64,000 nt of DNA from the NCBI GenBank assembly GCA_021404785.1, contig QWHH01000005.1, positions 217,833-281,832 of the forward strand, read 5' to 3'. Below are positions 47,271 through 63,751 of this stretch, in pieces (the stretch's first letter is position 1; each line of letters opens with the position of its first letter). Below the pieces are notes generated by a model. The model worked only from the letters and a program-made list of their open reading frames with translations, was not told the DNA's origin and searched no databases. The translations under genes and the position numbers were made by a program. Source of the DNA: Lysobacterales bacterium PRO7 (GTDB taxonomy: Bacteria; Pseudomonadota; Gammaproteobacteria; Xanthomonadales; Rhodanobacteraceae).

Positions 47271-49190
47271 TCAGTGTTGTGCAGCAGGCCCACCGATTGG
47301 CGGCGTCGCCGGCTTGCCCACGTTCGGCGTCCCGCCCGAATTCGATCCGGTCGGCTTGCCCCAGTCTTTCGGCGGACCAGGCTCGCGGCCTTCCATGATC
47401 GCGGTGATCTGATCGCTGTCGATGGTTTCGTATTGCAACAGCGCCGTGGCCATCGTGTGCAGCTTGGCGATGTGCGTGGTCAACAAGTCGCGCGCACGAT
47501 TGTAGGCGTTGTCTATGACGCCGCGCACGACCTCGTCGATCTTGCGCGCGGTTTCCTCCGACACGTGCTTGTGCTGGGTCACGGAGCGGCCGAGGAACAC
47601 CTCGTCCTCTTCATCGGCGTAGGTCATCGGCCCGAGTTCCGGCGACAGGCCGTATTTCGTGACCATGTCGCGTGCCAGGCCGGTCGCGCGCTGGATATCG
47701 TTGGAGGCGCCGGTCGTCACTTTGTCGTCGCCGAAGATGATCTCCTCGGCCACGCGCCCGCCGTACAGGCTGGCGAGACGGCTTTCGAGGAAGGTCTTGC
47801 TGTGGCTGTACCGGTCCGCTTCGGGCAGGAACAAGGTTACGCCCAGCGCACGGCCACGCGGAATGATCGTGACTTTGTGCACCGGATCGTGCTCGGGCAC
47901 CAGGCGCCCGACGATGGCGTGGCCAGCTTCGTGGTAGGCGGTGAGCTTCTTCTCGTCCTCGCTCATGATCATGGACTTGCGCTCGCTGCCCATCATGATC
48001 TTGTCCTTGGCGCGCTCGAAGTGATCCATCGTAACCGCGCGCGAATTGAAGCGCGCGGCGAACAATGCCGCTTCGTTGACCAGGTTGGCGAGGTCTGCGC
48101 CACTGAATCCCGGCGTGCCGCGCGCGATCACGGTGGCATCGACGTCATCGGCCAGCGGCACCTTGCGCATGTGGACTTTCAGAATCTGTTCGCGGCCGCG
48201 CAGATCAGGCAGCGGCACCACGACCTGGCGGTCGAAGCGGCCCGGGCGCAGCAGCGCCGGATCGAGTACGTCGGGACGGTTCGTCGCGGCAATGACGATG
48301 ATGCCTTCGTTGCCTTCGAAGCCGTCCATCTCGACCAGCAACTGGTTCAACGTCTGCTCGCGTTCGTCGTGACCGCCGCCCAGGCCGGCGCCACGATGGC
48401 GACCGACCGCATCGATTTCATCGATGAAGATGATGCACGGCGCATGTTTCTTCGCCTGCTCGAACATGTCGCGCACGCGTGAAGCGCCGACGCCGACAAA
48501 CATCTCGACGAAATCCGAACCGGAGATCGAGAAGAACGGCACCTTGGCTTCGCCGGCAATCGCTTTCGCCAGCAAGGTCTTGCCGGTACCGGGCGAGCCG
48601 ACCATCAATACGCCGCGCGGAATGCGCCCGCCGAGCTTCTGGAACTTGGACGGATCGCGCAGGAACTCGACCAGTTCGCCGACTTCTTCTTTCGCTTCGT
48701 CGCAACCGGCGACGTCGCTGAAATTGACCTTGACCTGATCCTCGCCCTGCAGCTTGGCGCGCGAACGACCAAAGCTCATCGCGCCGCGCCCGCCGGCACC
48801 GGCCTGCATCTGGCGCATGAAATAGAACAACAGGCCGATGAAGATGATGAACGGAATCCAGTCGAGCAACACGCGCCACAGCGCGGAGTTGTCGGATGGC
48901 TCTTGCGTGACCTCAACGCCGTGCGAACGCAGGGTCGGGATCATCTGGCTGTCGTCGATCGGCGCCGTGGTTGACAGTGCGCTGCCATCCTTGCGCTTGC
49001 CGGAGATATTGGCCGGCATCGTGGCGCTGATCGAAACTTGCGCTACCGCGTTGTTCTCGACCTGCTGCATGAAATCCGAATAGGAAATATTGCGCTGACT
49101 GGCGCCATGCGGATTGAAACTCTGGAACACCGCGAGCAAGACGACCGCGATGACGATCCAGAGCAGCAGATTCTTGGCCATATCGTTCAT
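47271..49190 (-). CDS. ftsH: ATP-dependent zinc metalloprotease FtsH
   Basis: Inner-membrane AAA+ protease of 639 residues that degrades sigma-32, LpxC-type and misassembled membrane proteins in E. coli. Two transmembrane helices (about 7-25 and 108-127) flank a periplasmic domain. The AAA module has [16 protein letters not shown] (Walker A), [16 protein letters not shown] (Walker B) and the second region of homology with [17 protein letters not shown]. The zinc site is [12 protein letters not shown]. The C-terminus is Pro/Gly-rich. It follows rlmE by 7 nt, the conserved rlmE-ftsH pair, and ends at a strong terminator. Confidence 0.98.
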   Translation of the reverse strand: MNDMAKNLLLWIVIAVVLLAVFQSFNPHGASQRNISYSDFMQQVENNAVAQVSISATMPANISGKRKDGSALSTTAPIDDSQMIPTLRSHGVEVTQEPSDNSALWRVLLDWIPFIIFIGLLFYFMRQMQAGAGGRGAMSFGRSRAKLQGEDQVKVNFSDVAGCDEAKEEVGELVEFLRDPSKFQKLGGRIPRGVLMVGSPGTGKTLLAKAIAGEAKVPFFSISGSDFVEMFVGVGASRVRDMFEQAKKHAPCIIFIDEIDAVGRHRGAGLGGGHDEREQTLNQLLVEMDGFEGNEGIIVIAATNRPDVLDPALLRPGRFDRQVVVPLPDLRGREQILKVHMRKVPLADDVDATVIARGTPGFSGADLANLVNEAALFAARFNSRAVTMDHFERAKDKIMMGSERKSMIMSEDEKKLTAYHEAGHAIVGRLVPEHDPVHKVTIIPRGRALGVTLFLPEADRYSHSKTFLESRLASLYGGRVAEEIIFGDDKVTTGASNDIQRATGLARDMVTKYGLSPELGPMTYADEEDEVFLGRSVTQHKHVSEETARKIDEVVRGVIDNAYNRARDLLTTHIAKLHTMATALLQYETIDSDQITAIMEGREPGPPKDWGKPTGSNSGGTPNVGKPATPPIGGPAAQH

Positions 49191-49197
49191 AAGACTC

Positions 49198-49815
49198 TCA
49201 CTTCTTTCCTGTGGCGATCGCGTAGGTCTCGGGACTGCGCGCGCGCGATGCCTTGGGTTTGCGCATGCTGACGCGCTGGTAAGCCTTGCGCAAGTTTTTA
49301 AGGTACTCGTCGAATCCGCGCCCCTGGAACAACTTGACCACGAATGCGCCGCCGGGTTTCAGGTGGACGGCGGCGAATTCCTGCGCCAATTCAACCAAAT
49401 GCATGGCGCGTGCCTGATCCGCGTCTTCCACGCCGCTGATATTGGGCGCCATATCCGACAGAACAAGGTCCACACCTGCACCATCGAGCACGGCTTCCAG
49501 TCGTTTCAGGATCGCTTCCTCGCGGAAGTCGCCTTCGATGAACTCCACCCCGGCTAACCCCGCCATCGGCAGGATGTCCAGGGCCACAATGCGGCCCGAG
49601 TCGCGCAGGCGCTCGCGCACCATCTGTGACCAGCCGCCGGGCGCCGCACCCAGATCCACCACGGTCATGCCGGGCTTGAGCAGGCGGTCGCGGTCGATCA
49701 ATTCCTCGAGCTTGAACACCGCGCGCGAACGCCAGCCTTCGGCCTGGGCGCGTTTGACGAAAGGATCCGAGAAATGCTCTTTGAGCCAGAGGGAGCTGGA
49801 TTTGCTACGCGCCAC
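49198..49815 (-). CDS. rlmE: 23S rRNA (uridine-2'-O)-methyltransferase RlmE
   Basis: Methylates U2552 in the 50S A-loop; about 205 residues. Family motifs are [12 protein letters not shown] (catalytic Lys region), [13 protein letters not shown] (SAM site), [13 protein letters not shown] (catalytic Asp) and [11 protein letters not shown] (second Lys). GTG at 49815 is preferred: it gives the family N-terminus [14 protein letters not shown] and has GAGG 6 nt upstream. An ATG ten codons earlier is the alternative. It heads rlmE-ftsH and is divergent from yhbY, as in E. coli. Confidence 0.94.
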   Translation of the reverse strand: MARSKSSSLWLKEHFSDPFVKRAQAEGWRSRAVFKLEELIDRDRLLKPGMTVVDLGAAPGGWSQMVRERLRDSGRIVALDILPMAGLAGVEFIEGDFREEAILKRLEAVLDGAGVDLVLSDMAPNISGVEDADQARAMHLVELAQEFAAVHLKPGGAFVVKLFQGRGFDEYLKNLRKAYQRVSMRKPKASRARSPETYAIATGKK

Positions 49816-49878
49816 GCCGCGCCTCGAATTGCTGCATGGCCGCATGATACCCTGTAAAGCCTGCTACCGGTCGATACC

Positions 49879-50172
49879 ATGCCGCTTTCGCCAAGCCAGA
49901 AACGCTATTTGCGCGGCCTCGCACACAGCCTCAAACCGGTGATCATGACCGGCAACAAGGGCGTGACGCCGGCCCTGATCAAAGAGTTTTCCAATGCGCT
50001 CGACCAGCACGAACTGGTCAAGGTCAAGCTCGGCGACGACCGCGACGAGCGCAAGGCCCATATCGCCGAACTCGGCGAAGGCGCGAAAGCCGAACTCGTG
50101 CAAGGCATCGGCCGCGTCGCCTGTTTCTACCGGCGCAACGAGGAGCAGCCGAAGCTGGCGCTGCCGCGGTAA
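49879..50172 (+). CDS. yhbY: CRM-domain RNA-binding protein YhbY
   Basis: A 97-residue single CRM domain that binds pre-50S particles. The signature GNKGVT in the loop after LKPVIMTG and the LDQHELVKVKL strand are typical. The divergent placement against rlmE is conserved across gammaproteobacteria and supports a role in large-subunit assembly. The Mth938-like gene follows 3 nt downstream. Confidence 0.93.
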   Translation: MPLSPSQKRYLRGLAHSLKPVIMTGNKGVTPALIKEFSNALDQHELVKVKLGDDRDERKAHIAELGEGAKAELVQGIGRVACFYRRNEEQPKLALPR

Positions 50173-50175
50173 CGC

Positions 50176-50550
50176 ATGCAACTGACCGAACACCGCAACG
50201 ACCGGCAGTTCTTCCTGCGCCACGCGGATGCACACTCCGCCGTTGTCGTGGACCGGACGCTGCAGCGCAGCTTCGCGCTCAGCGCAACGCAGGTTGTCGA
50301 GAATTTTCCCGCGCAGGCGCCAGACCAGATCGATGTCGCCGCGGTCGAATCCATCCTCGCCCTGCAACCTGAAGTCGTCCTGCTCGGCACCGGCGCGCGC
50401 GCCGTGTTTCCGCCGCAAGCCTTGCTCGCACAATTCCTCAAGCGCGGTATCGGTCTGGAAACGATGGACAGCGCCGCAGCCGCGCGCACATTCAACGTGC
50501 TGGCCGGCGAAGGCCGCAACGTGGTCGCGGTGTTTCTGCTGCCGGGCTAA
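50176..50550 (+). CDS. Mth938-like (DUF498) protein
   Basis: A 124-residue protein of the Mth938/NDUFAF3 fold: a beta-strand N-terminus, [20 protein letters not shown] in the centre and [20 protein letters not shown] near the end, all diagnostic. Eukaryotic relatives assist respiratory complex I assembly; bacterial members are uncharacterised. It is co-oriented with yhbY, 3 nt downstream, and convergent with rpoS with a 4-nt overlap. Confidence 0.88.
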   Translation: MQLTEHRNDRQFFLRHADAHSAVVVDRTLQRSFALSATQVVENFPAQAPDQIDVAAVESILALQPEVVLLGTGARAVFPPQALLAQFLKRGIGLETMDSAAAARTFNVLAGEGRNVVAVFLLPG

Positions 50551-51431
50551 TCCTTTTCGTCGCGCTCCATCAATCCGCGCAGGCGCTTGAGCGCCGCTGC
50601 CTGGATCTGGCGCACGCGTTCGCGCGTCAGGTCCAGATGCTCGGCGACCTCGGCCAGCGTCTGCACGCCGTGATCGTTGAGGCCGAAACGCCGCTCCAGC
50701 ACCCAGCGTTCGCGCTCGGGCAACTGCGCAATCCAGGCCGCGATGCCACCGCCGGCGACATTTTCCACGGTCGCGGTGTCCGCCTCGCCCACCGCGATCT
50801 GTTCGCCCAATGCGCGTTCGTCGGATTCCGACAGCGGCGCATCCAGCGAACTGATGCGCTCGTTCGCGGCGAACAGGTCGGCCACGTCCGCCACGGACTT
50901 GCCGGCCAACCGCGCCAGTTCATCGATACCCGGTTCGCGCGCGTGTGCGGCCACGAACTCGCGCCGCGCGCGCAGCACCTGCGCGTACTCGCGCAGCACG
51001 TGCACCGGCACGCGCACGGTGCGGCCCTGGTGCATCAGCGCATGCTGCACCGCCTCGCGGATCCACCACACCGCATACGTGGAAAAACGCAGGCGTCGCG
51101 CCGGCTCGAACTTTTCCACCGCGCGGATCAACCCAAGATTGCCTTCCGCGATCAGATCCATCAGCGGCACGCCGCGGCCGACATAGCCGCGCGCAACGCT
51201 CACGACCAGGCGCAAATTCGCTTCGATCATGCGTTGGCGCGCTTCGCCATCGCCGGTGCGCACGCGCTTTGCCAACTCTCGTTCACTCGCCGCATCGAGC
51301 AAGGCGACCAATCCGATCTCGCCCAGGTACGCGCTGGTCGAGTCGCGCGCCGCACCGTCATTCGTCTCCACGAAATCGACCAGGCCGAGCAATTCCTCGG
51401 CGTCGAGTTCGGCGGGTGCACGCGCAGTCAT
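50547..51431 (-). CDS. rpoS: RNA polymerase sigma factor RpoS
   Basis: Stationary-phase and general-stress sigma factor of 294 residues, shorter than the 330 of E. coli mainly at the N-terminus. Region 1.2/2 includes [26 protein letters not shown] and [15 protein letters not shown]-type sequence (here [19 protein letters not shown]), then [18 protein letters not shown]. Region 4 has [10 protein letters not shown] and [18 protein letters not shown]. It is the last gene of surE-pcm-yqaA-nlpD-rpoS, the classical rpoS neighbourhood; in E. coli the main rpoS promoter lies inside nlpD. Confidence 0.95.
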   Translation of the reverse strand: MTARAPAELDAEELLGLVDFVETNDGAARDSTSAYLGEIGLVALLDAASERELAKRVRTGDGEARQRMIEANLRLVVSVARGYVGRGVPLMDLIAEGNLGLIRAVEKFEPARRLRFSTYAVWWIREAVQHALMHQGRTVRVPVHVLREYAQVLRARREFVAAHAREPGIDELARLAGKSVADVADLFAANERISSLDAPLSESDERALGEQIAVGEADTATVENVAGGGIAAWIAQLPERERWVLERRFGLNDHGVQTLAEVAEHLDLTRERVRQIQAAALKRLRGLMERDEKD

Positions 51432-51450
51432 CGGTGCAGGATACTCGTGC

Positions 51451-52470
51451 TCACCGCGCCGGCAGGTAATCCAGCGGATTCACCGGCTTGCCGTTCTTGC
51501 GGATCTCGAAGTGCAGTTCGTCGCGGCTGGCACTGGTGGCGCCCATCTCGGCGATTTGCTGGCCGGCCTTGACGCGGTCGCCTTCCTTGACCAGGCGCTT
51601 GCGATTGTGGCCGTAAGCGGAAAGGTAATTGGCGTTGTGCTTGACGATGATGAGTTCGCCATAGCCGATCAGGCCGTTGCCGCTGTAGACCACTTCGCCG
51701 TCGGCGGAAGCGCGCACCGGATCGCCCGCGCTGCCGGCGATGTCCAATCCCTGTTTGGTCTGATCGCCCGCGACGAAGGTACCAACGACCTTGCCATCCG
51801 CCGGCCAGCGCCAGGTCACGCCTCCGGCATTCAACTCCGCGGTGCTTTCGGCCGGCTTTGTCGGCAGCGGCGCGACCGGTTTGGTGATTGGCGGTGATTG
51901 CTCGATCGGTTTGGGCGCTGGCGTTGCAACCGGCGGCTTTTCCGCAGCCGCCGGGGCCGGCGCGATGGATGCGGGCGCTGCGGGCACAGGCGCGGGCGCA
52001 GTTGCCGGTTGCGCGGCGATCGGTTCGAACGCCGATGGCTTCTGCGCTGCCGCAGGCGCTGAGGATAACGGCGCGGTCGTCGCCGTGCTTTCGCCAATGC
52101 CCGTGGTTACGGCTTGCCCGGGTTGCGGTTCGGGCGTTGCCGGAGACGCCGCTGCTACGACGGGCGCTGGCCGAGCGCTCAAGCGCAATTCTTGCCCAAC
52201 CAGGATGCGATACGGCGAAGCGATGCCGTTCCATGTCGCCAGATCGCGGTAATCCAGGCCATGCTTGAACGCGATCGAATACAGCGTATCGCCGCGCACG
52301 ACGCGATACATCGCAGACTCGGATCCCGATGCATTGGTCGCTGCCGTCGCGTTTTCGTTCGGCAGCGACAGATCCACCACCGGCGCAGGCGGATTCGAGG
52401 CACATCCGGCCAGCCACGCCGCCACGGCCAGCAATACCATCCGCAAAATCGGGGAAGCGAATATCCGCAT
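51451..52470 (-). CDS. nlpD: NlpD-type LysM/M23 lipoprotein, degenerate peptidase
   Basis: Outer-membrane-type lipoprotein of 339 residues with lipobox LAGC (near residue 24), one LysM domain ([20 protein letters not shown]), a long Pro/Ala linker and a C-terminal M23 domain. The zinc site is incomplete: the first His before GLDIAG is replaced (TKQGLDIAG), and the HxH motif reads ELHFEI. Like E. coli NlpD it should therefore be an amidase activator rather than an enzyme, promoting septal splitting by AmiC. It lies 19 nt before rpoS and 8 nt after yqaA. The ATG at 52470 gives the proper signal sequence. Confidence 0.92.
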   Translation of the reverse strand: MRIFASPILRMVLLAVAAWLAGCASNPPAPVVDLSLPNENATAATNASGSESAMYRVVRGDTLYSIAFKHGLDYRDLATWNGIASPYRILVGQELRLSARPAPVVAAASPATPEPQPGQAVTTGIGESTATTAPLSSAPAAAQKPSAFEPIAAQPATAPAPVPAAPASIAPAPAAAEKPPVATPAPKPIEQSPPITKPVAPLPTKPAESTAELNAGGVTWRWPADGKVVGTFVAGDQTKQGLDIAGSAGDPVRASADGEVVYSGNGLIGYGELIIVKHNANYLSAYGHNRKRLVKEGDRVKAGQQIAEMGATSASRDELHFEIRKNGKPVNPLDYLPAR

Positions 52471-52478
52471 CGCGAGTC

Positions 52479-53084
52479 TCAGCGCAGGTAACGCAAGTAA
52501 ATCACGATCAGGACGATCAGCACGATGATCGCCCAGCCTATCCATTCGATCCAGCGGTGAACGGCCTTCTCGGCGCGCTCGCCGCCGAGGCGGATCAGGC
52601 CGCACAGCAGGTACACGCGCTTGCCGCGCCCGACTGCGATGCCGGCGAGGAATGGCAGGATCGGCATGCCGACGATGCCGCAGGCCCAGCTTGCGACCTT
52701 CATCGGAATCGGCACAAAGCCGGCGGCGACCAGCAGCCAGAACGCCTTCCACGGATGCGCGATGGCGTCGGCGCGGAATTCATCGACGAGCTTGTCCAGA
52801 TGCGCGAGCATTCCCGAGTCGGCCAGCAGCGGCCGCAGCGCGTCGAAGGCGTAATGACCGAGCGCGTAACCGACCAGCGATCCGAGCAGGGAAAACACGA
52901 GGCTGATCGAAGCGAAGCGCGCCCAGCGCGCCGGTTTGGCCAGCGTCATCGGCGCGAGCATGAATTCCGGCGCGACCGGGAAGATGAAGGCTTCGACGAA
53001 ACTCAACCCGGCCAGGTAGGCCTGTGCACGCGGATGCGCGGCCCAGCGCAGGGCGATCTCGTACAACGGCTTGAACAGGCGCAT
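52479..53084 (-). CDS. yqaA: YqaA/DedA-family (VTT-domain) membrane protein
   Basis: A 201-residue inner-membrane protein with about four hydrophobic segments. The VTT-domain pattern is seen in FVEAFIFPVAPEFMLAPM, then LGSLVGYALG, and in GFVPIPMKVASWACG with its conserved Gly/Pro/Lys. DedA relatives are now thought to act in lipid or undecaprenyl-phosphate translocation, but this subfamily is uncharacterised. It is coupled to pcm by a TGATG overlap and is a regular member of the surE-pcm-yqaA-nlpD-rpoS cluster. Confidence 0.9.
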   Translation of the reverse strand: MRLFKPLYEIALRWAAHPRAQAYLAGLSFVEAFIFPVAPEFMLAPMTLAKPARWARFASISLVFSLLGSLVGYALGHYAFDALRPLLADSGMLAHLDKLVDEFRADAIAHPWKAFWLLVAAGFVPIPMKVASWACGIVGMPILPFLAGIAVGRGKRVYLLCGLIRLGGERAEKAVHRWIEWIGWAIIVLIVLIVIYLRYLR

Positions 53085-53761
53085 CAGCTAACGCCGCCGA
53101 GCAGCGGCACGAAACTGACGTGGCCAAGCATTTCCGCCTTCCACTCCTCGCCCTCGCGGCGGTAGCGCAGCAGGCGTTGCGCGCCGGACGGGCCGACCGG
53201 CGCGACCATCACGCCATCCGGCGCGAGCTGCGCGAACAGCGCCGGATCGATTTCCTCGCCAGCAGCGGTGAGGATGATCGCGTCGTAGGGAGCGAACTCC
53301 GCCCAGCCGACACGGCCATCGTCGTTCTTGCTGCGGATATTGGCGATGCCGAGCTTGCGGAAGCGACGGCGGGCGTCGCGCAGCAATCCTTCGATACGCT
53401 CGACGGTGTATACATTTGCGCAAAGCGCCGCAAGCACCGCGGCCTGATAGCCCGAGCCGGTGCCGATTTCCAGGACCTTGTCGGGAACCCTGGTCTGGAT
53501 CAGCGCCTCGGTCATGCGCGCCACGACCCAGGGCTGCGAGATGGTCTGGGCGTGACCGATCGGCAACGCGGTGTCCTCGTAGGCGCGCGATTCCAGTGCC
53601 GGCTCCACGAACAGATGGCGCGGCAGGCGTGTGAGCACATCGAGCACGCGCCGATCGGCGATGCCTTCTTCCCTGAGCCGCGCAATCAGGCGATCGCGCG
53701 CGCGCTGGCTCGTCATGCCCAGGCCTTGCGCCTCCGGCGTGAGACGGGAAAAGACGTTCAT
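53084..53761 (-). CDS. pcm: Protein-L-isoaspartate O-methyltransferase
   Basis: Repairs isoaspartyl residues in aged proteins with SAM; 225 residues. Motifs are [29 protein letters not shown] (active-site loop), [16 protein letters not shown] (SAM site) and [12 protein letters not shown]. The start overlaps the surE stop by 4 nt. The pair acts in stress survival together with RpoS, encoded downstream. Confidence 0.96.
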   Translation of the reverse strand: MNVFSRLTPEAQGLGMTSQRARDRLIARLREEGIADRRVLDVLTRLPRHLFVEPALESRAYEDTALPIGHAQTISQPWVVARMTEALIQTRVPDKVLEIGTGSGYQAAVLAALCANVYTVERIEGLLRDARRRFRKLGIANIRSKNDDGRVGWAEFAPYDAIILTAAGEEIDPALFAQLAPDGVMVAPVGPSGAQRLLRYRREGEEWKAEMLGHVSFVPLLGGVS

Positions 53762-54534
53762 GCGGCGCTGCCTAGTTCAAGCGACAGCGAACTGACCCAA
53801 CTGCTGACTTTGTCCAGCGCCTGGAATCGCGTGAGATCGACGTGGATCGGCGTGATCGAGATAAACCCGTCGCGCACAGCATTGAAGTCCGTGCCGGGGC
53901 CATCGTCCTCGGCTTCGCCGGCCGGACCGATCCAGTACATCGGATGGCCGCGCGGGTCGCGCTGCGGCACGCACGGGGCGGAGCGATGCCGGCGCCCGAG
54001 TCGGGTCACCGCGAATCCGCGCAACTCGGCCCAAGGCCGGTCCGGCACGTTGACGTTGAGAATAGTGTCGGCGGGCAAGGGATCGACCAGCAGGCGCTGC
54101 ATGATCGACAGTGCCGCCTGCGCGGCGCTGTGGTAATGCGTGCCCAGGTGATCGGACGACACCAGCGACACCGCAATCGCCGGCAGGCCGAGGAAACGGC
54201 CTTCCATCGCCGCGGACACGGTGCCGGAATAGATCACGTCGTCGCCGAGATTGGCCGAATTGTTGATGCCGGAAACGACGATATCGGGCTCGTGATCGAG
54301 CAATCCGGACAGCGCCAAATGCACGCAATCGGTCGGCGTGCCGGAGACGCGATAGCGATGATCATCGAGCTTCTTGACCCGGATTGGCTGATCGAGCGTG
54401 AGCGAATTGCTGGCGCCGGAGCGGTCGCGATCCGGCGCAACCACGGTGACCTCGCCCATCATCGACAGGCGTTGCGCCAGAATCTGGATGCCGGGCGCGT
54501 CGACACCGTCGTCGTTGCTGACAAGTACTCGCAT
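53758..54534 (-). CDS. surE: 5'-nucleotidase SurE
   Basis: Metal-dependent nucleoside monophosphatase of 258 residues. The N-terminal motif [13 protein letters not shown] provides the metal-binding Asp-Asp pair, and [19 protein letters not shown], with Ser and Asn ligands, is diagnostic. It is the first gene of surE-pcm-yqaA-nlpD-rpoS and is divergent from the Smr gene 46 bp away, so its promoter lies in that short gap. Confidence 0.96.
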   Translation of the reverse strand: MRVLVSNDDGVDAPGIQILAQRLSMMGEVTVVAPDRDRSGASNSLTLDQPIRVKKLDDHRYRVSGTPTDCVHLALSGLLDHEPDIVVSGINNSANLGDDVIYSGTVSAAMEGRFLGLPAIAVSLVSSDHLGTHYHSAAQAALSIMQRLLVDPLPADTILNVNVPDRPWAELRGFAVTRLGRRHRSAPCVPQRDPRGHPMYWIGPAGEAEDDGPGTDFNAVRDGFISITPIHVDLTRFQALDKVSSWVSSLSLELGSAA

Positions 54535-54580
54535 AAGCCGACTATTCTACCAAGCATCGCCATTGCCGTATCCTCGGCGC

Positions 54581-55126
54581 ATGCGCAAATTCCGCCCTGC
54601 CGTGATCAGCGACGACGACCTGCGCCTGTTCTGCGAGGCAGTCGGGCCGGTGCGGCGCCTGCATTCCGACGACCCGGTTGCGACATCCAGACCAGCGGCC
54701 GAGCCGCTGCAGTCGCGGCGCGACGAGGCAAATGTCGCCAACGAGCTGCTCGACAGCGCCATCGACCCGGCGGCAATCGAGGTCGGCGAGGAATTGAGCT
54801 ACCTCAAGGATGGCCATTCTCCGCGCCTGCTGCGTCAACTCAAGCGCGGGCAGTTTTCCATTGCGGACGAGATCGACCTGCACCAGATGACCACTGTGGT
54901 CGCGCGCGCAGCGGTGAAAGAATTTCTCGACGAGTCGCGCCGCGACGGACGGCTGTGCGTAAAACTGATCCACGGCAAGGGCCTGCGCTCGCGCGCGGAA
55001 GGTCCCGTACTCAAGCGCCTGGTCGATGGACTGCTGCGGCGGCGCGCGGACGTGGTCGCCTTCGCCTCGGCCAAGCCTGCCGAAGGCGGAACCGGTGCAA
55101 CGATTGTGTTGCTCAAGCGAGCTTAG
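54581..55126 (+). CDS. Smr-domain protein
   Basis: A 181-residue protein with a C-terminal Smr domain, as in the MutS2 tail and E. coli SmrB. The landmarks EIDLHQMTTVVARAAV and LIHGKGLRS are both present. SmrB cleaves mRNA at collided ribosomes, while other Smr proteins nick DNA, so the activity is likely a nuclease of one of these types. The N-terminal part is charged and probably disordered. The ATG at 54581 matches family starts (MRKFRPAVIS). It is convergent with truD, overlapping by 4 nt. Confidence 0.88.
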   Translation: MRKFRPAVISDDDLRLFCEAVGPVRRLHSDDPVATSRPAAEPLQSRRDEANVANELLDSAIDPAAIEVGEELSYLKDGHSPRLLRQLKRGQFSIADEIDLHQMTTVVARAAVKEFLDESRRDGRLCVKLIHGKGLRSRAEGPVLKRLVDGLLRRRADVVAFASAKPAEGGTGATIVLLKRA

Positions 55127-56151
55127 ATTCGCTCTCGATAATCAAATATTTCTCTCAATAAAACAGTCGCATAGGCGCCAGAATTCAAGTAGAAACTCAG
55201 CTCTGCGCCGCCATCTGGCAGCCAACAAATCGCCAATTCACGCGTACTCAACACCAGGCTACGCCGCTCTTGGCGCAATCCATTCGCAGCCAGACCTGCG
55301 GCAAGTTCCGGATTGGCAGACGCGACCGCATTCTCCAGTTCCGCCACCGCTTCCCGGGTACGCTGTTCGCCAGCGCCCCACATCGGGCCGGTCGGCGCGA
55401 TATCGCCCTGCGCGTGGCGCGCAAGCAGATCCGGCGTCAATGGTTCGGGTCCGAAAATGCTATGTGTGCCAGCAAGCATGAACACGTCGCCTTCCTGCGG
55501 AAGATTCCAGTCGCCACGTTCGACCCGCGCGGCTAGCACGGTGTTGAAAAGATGCGAACGCGCCGCAGACAGGAACAGCGAACGCTCGTGACGCTGCACG
55601 CGTCGACCCGCGAACATCGCTTTGGCGCGTTCGATGTTCGCCGCATCGCGCCCGAAGCGCTGCTCGCCAAAATAATTCGGGACTCCGTGCGCGCGGATCG
55701 ATTCGATGATTTTCTGCGCGGCATCGCGGTCGCCCTCAACCTCGCGCAAAACGATGCGGAAGCGATTGCCCTTGAGTGCACCGCGTTGCAGCTTGCGACT
55801 GTGACGTGCCGATTCGAGTATGCGGAACTCCGCATGTTCCAACGTCAACCAATCCGGATCAGCCTTGCCGGGCAGATGGATCGAAAACGTCTGCCGCGTG
55901 ACCGCGTGGCGATCCTTCATTCCCGCATAGCTCACCGACTCCGCACGCACACCAGTGAAACGCGCCAGTTCCTTGGCGACGAAATCCGTATTCGCGCCGC
56001 GCTTTTCCACGCGCACGAAGACGTGCTCACCCGCGCCATCCGGCGCGAAACCGAGATCTTCATCAACAAAAAAATCTTCCGGAACCGAACGCAAGATGCC
56101 GCGCAGCGGTGGCCCGCCAAATGCAAAAGGAAAGTTCACTTCAGGCAGCAA
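55123..56151 (-). CDS. truD: tRNA pseudouridine(13) synthase TruD
   Basis: Isomerises U13 in tRNA-Glu; 342 residues. The catalytic Asp is in [14 protein letters not shown]. Other signatures are [31 protein letters not shown] and the insertion-domain segments after it. The start appears to be TTG at 56151, overlapping ispF by 11 nt; a GTG at 56139 is the alternative. No ATG fits. It closes the kdsA-eno-ftsB-ispD-ispF-truD cluster, the same ispD-ispF-truD order as E. coli. Confidence 0.94.
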   Translation of the reverse strand: MLPEVNFPFAFGGPPLRGILRSVPEDFFVDEDLGFAPDGAGEHVFVRVEKRGANTDFVAKELARFTGVRAESVSYAGMKDRHAVTRQTFSIHLPGKADPDWLTLEHAEFRILESARHSRKLQRGALKGNRFRIVLREVEGDRDAAQKIIESIRAHGVPNYFGEQRFGRDAANIERAKAMFAGRRVQRHERSLFLSAARSHLFNTVLAARVERGDWNLPQEGDVFMLAGTHSIFGPEPLTPDLLARHAQGDIAPTGPMWGAGEQRTREAVAELENAVASANPELAAGLAANGLRQERRSLVLSTRELAICWLPDGGAELSFYLNSGAYATVLLREIFDYRERI

Positions 56152-56617
56152 TCAACAACACGACCGCAAATGCAGCGATGCCTTCGTCGCGCCCGGTGAA
56201 GCCGAGTTTTTCGCTGGTCGTCGCTTTCACGCTGACCTGACTGACCTCGCAGCCAAGATCGGCGGCCAGGTTCGCACGCATCGCCGCGGCGTGTGGCGCA
56301 ATTTTTGGCGCCTCGCAGACGATACTGATATCCGCGTTGCCGATCGTGTAACCGCGTTCGCGTAGTAGTGTGGCGCAATGGCGCAAGAACACGCGGCTGT
56401 CGACGCCCCGCCAGTGTTCGTCGGACGGCGGAAAATGCTGGCCGATATCGCCAAGCGCCAACGCGCCAAGAATTGCGTCGCACAGCGCATGAATCACGAC
56501 GTCGCCATCCGAATGCGCGACGATGCCACGCGCGTGCGCGATGCGCACGCCGCCGATGACGATGTGATCGCCAGGGCCGAAAGCGTGTACGTCGATGCCC
56601 TGCCCTATGCGCATCAT
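56141..56617 (-). CDS. ispF: 2-C-methyl-D-erythritol 2,4-cyclodiphosphate synthase
   Basis: MEP-pathway trimeric zinc enzyme of 158 residues. Motifs are [17 protein letters not shown] (zinc Asp and His), [18 protein letters not shown] and [19 protein letters not shown]. Two adjacent ATGs occur; the first overlaps the ispD stop as ATGA. It acts two steps after IspD, encoded upstream. Confidence 0.96.
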   Translation of the reverse strand: MMRIGQGIDVHAFGPGDHIVIGGVRIAHARGIVAHSDGDVVIHALCDAILGALALGDIGQHFPPSDEHWRGVDSRVFLRHCATLLRERGYTIGNADISIVCEAPKIAPHAAAMRANLAADLGCEVSQVSVKATTSEKLGFTGRDEGIAAFAVVLLIAA

Positions 56618-57315
56618 TGCATCCTCGACAACAAGAATTCGGCCAGCGCGATATCCGCCGGCGTGGTGACCTTGATATTGTCCTCGCTGCCCTCGACGAG
56701 CAAGGGTTTGTGTCCGGCGCGTTCCATCGCCATCGCCTCGTCGGTGACGGCAACGCGCGCAAGATGTGCCGACTCAAGTGCCGCGATAAGTTCCGCGTAG
56801 CGAAACAATTGTGGCGTCAACGCGCGCCAACGTGCTTCGCGCGGCTCGGTGGCGATCGCATGATTTGTATCGTCGGCGCGCTTGAGCGTGTCGCGCACAG
56901 GCGCGGCGAGCAACGCAGCGCCAGCGGGAATGCCCTGCGCGATCAAGCGCGAGATGTCATCTGCGCGAACGCATGGACGCGCCGCGTCGTGCACCAGGAC
57001 GAAGTCACTGTCGCGCACATGATCACGCAGCGCGCGCAAGCCAGCCAACACGGAATCCGATCGCTCGTCACCGCCATTCGTTGTCAGCACCGGCTTGCCG
57101 CCAAGCTCGTGCAATGCAGACCAGTGCGTATCGCCAGCCGCCAACGTCACGATCAATCCGGCAATACACGGGTGTGAGGCCAATCGTTCCAGCGTATGCA
57201 GCAGCATCGGCTTCCCGGCGATCGGATGATATTGTTTGGGTTTGTCGCCACCGACGCGCGTGCCGCGTCCTGCCGCGGGGACGACGCACCAGAGCGCGGC
57301 CTCAATGCTTGCCAT
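56614..57315 (-). CDS. ispD: 2-C-methyl-D-erythritol 4-phosphate cytidylyltransferase
   Basis: MEP-pathway CTP transferase of 233 residues. The nucleotide loop is [18 protein letters not shown], followed by [22 protein letters not shown], and [12 protein letters not shown] with the tail [13 protein letters not shown]. Its start overlaps the ftsB end by 14 nt and its stop overlaps ispF by 4 nt, so ftsB-ispD-ispF are coupled. Confidence 0.96.
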   Translation of the reverse strand: MASIEAALWCVVPAAGRGTRVGGDKPKQYHPIAGKPMLLHTLERLASHPCIAGLIVTLAAGDTHWSALHELGGKPVLTTNGGDERSDSVLAGLRALRDHVRDSDFVLVHDAARPCVRADDISRLIAQGIPAGAALLAAPVRDTLKRADDTNHAIATEPREARWRALTPQLFRYAELIAALESAHLARVAVTDEAMAMERAGHKPLLVEGSEDNIKVTTPADIALAEFLLSRMQ

Positions 57316-57613
57316 CGTCGGGTTGGGGATTCGCGGACGTCGGATCGACGACCTGGTAAAACACTTCGCCGGGCATGATCAGGCCGAGTTCGGAACGCGC
57401 GCGCTCCTCGATCGCACCCTTGCCGGATTTCAGATCCTGCACTTCGGCGGACAGCGCCTCGTTGCGCTGCCTGAGCTTGAGGTTCTCGGCCCTTTGTTCA
57501 CCGAGCCGCTGTTGCAGGCGCCACACGTCGCGCATGCCGCCCTCGCCGGTCCAGAACTTTATCTGCAACGCGATCAGCAGGATCAGCAGAATGAGCGCGA
57601 TATAGCGGAGCAC
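57302..57613 (-). CDS. ftsB: Cell division protein FtsB
   Basis: Small bitopic divisome protein that pairs with FtsL and FtsQ; about 103 residues. One N-terminal transmembrane helix (LRYIALILLILLIALQIKFW) is followed by a periplasmic coiled coil (LQQRLGEQRAENLKLRQRNE) and the family end EERARSELGLIMPGEVFYQV. GTG at 57613 gives the expected N-terminus 10 nt after the eno stop. Its place between eno and ispD is conserved in gammaproteobacteria. Confidence 0.92.
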   Translation of the reverse strand: MLRYIALILLILLIALQIKFWTGEGGMRDVWRLQQRLGEQRAENLKLRQRNEALSAEVQDLKSGKGAIEERARSELGLIMPGEVFYQVVDPTSANPQPDDGKH

Positions 57614-57623
57614 ACGCGAATGC

Positions 57624-59758
<2,135 letters not shown>

Positions 59759-59776
59759 TGCGCCATCCTCTTGGTA

Positions 59777-59886
59777 TCATCCCGGCAGGGAATGCCGGGA
59801 TCCAGACTGCATGGATGCCAACCAGGCAATTGCCGTAATGCTGCCGTCCTTGGCTTCTGGATTCCGGCACTCCATGCCGGAATGAC
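59777..59886 (-). repeat. Short hairpin-ended repeat, copy A
   Basis: A 110-bp element bounded by TCAT/ATGA. Each end is a hairpin: CCCGGCA-GGGAA-TGCCGGG (59781-59799) and ATTCCGGCA-CTCCA-TGCCGGAAT (59861-59883). It fills the pyrG-kdsA gap. Copy B at 61637-61719 is the same element in the opposite orientation; copy A carries about 27 extra central bases. No coding capacity. The type is MITE- or REP-like. Confidence 0.88.
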
Positions 59887-59894
59887 GAGCTTCT

Positions 59895-63674
<3,780 letters not shown>

Positions 63675-63751
63675 CTTCAACCATTTGCACGATGTCGATA
63701 CATCGAGGCTCGCACATCAACCCAGCGGGATTTCGTCCCTTCCGGGCGAGT

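Noticed and set aside
63675-63751. Hairpin CGATGT-CGAT-ACATCG as a parE terminator
   Set aside because: Only 6 bp, no following T-run on either strand; too weak to call.
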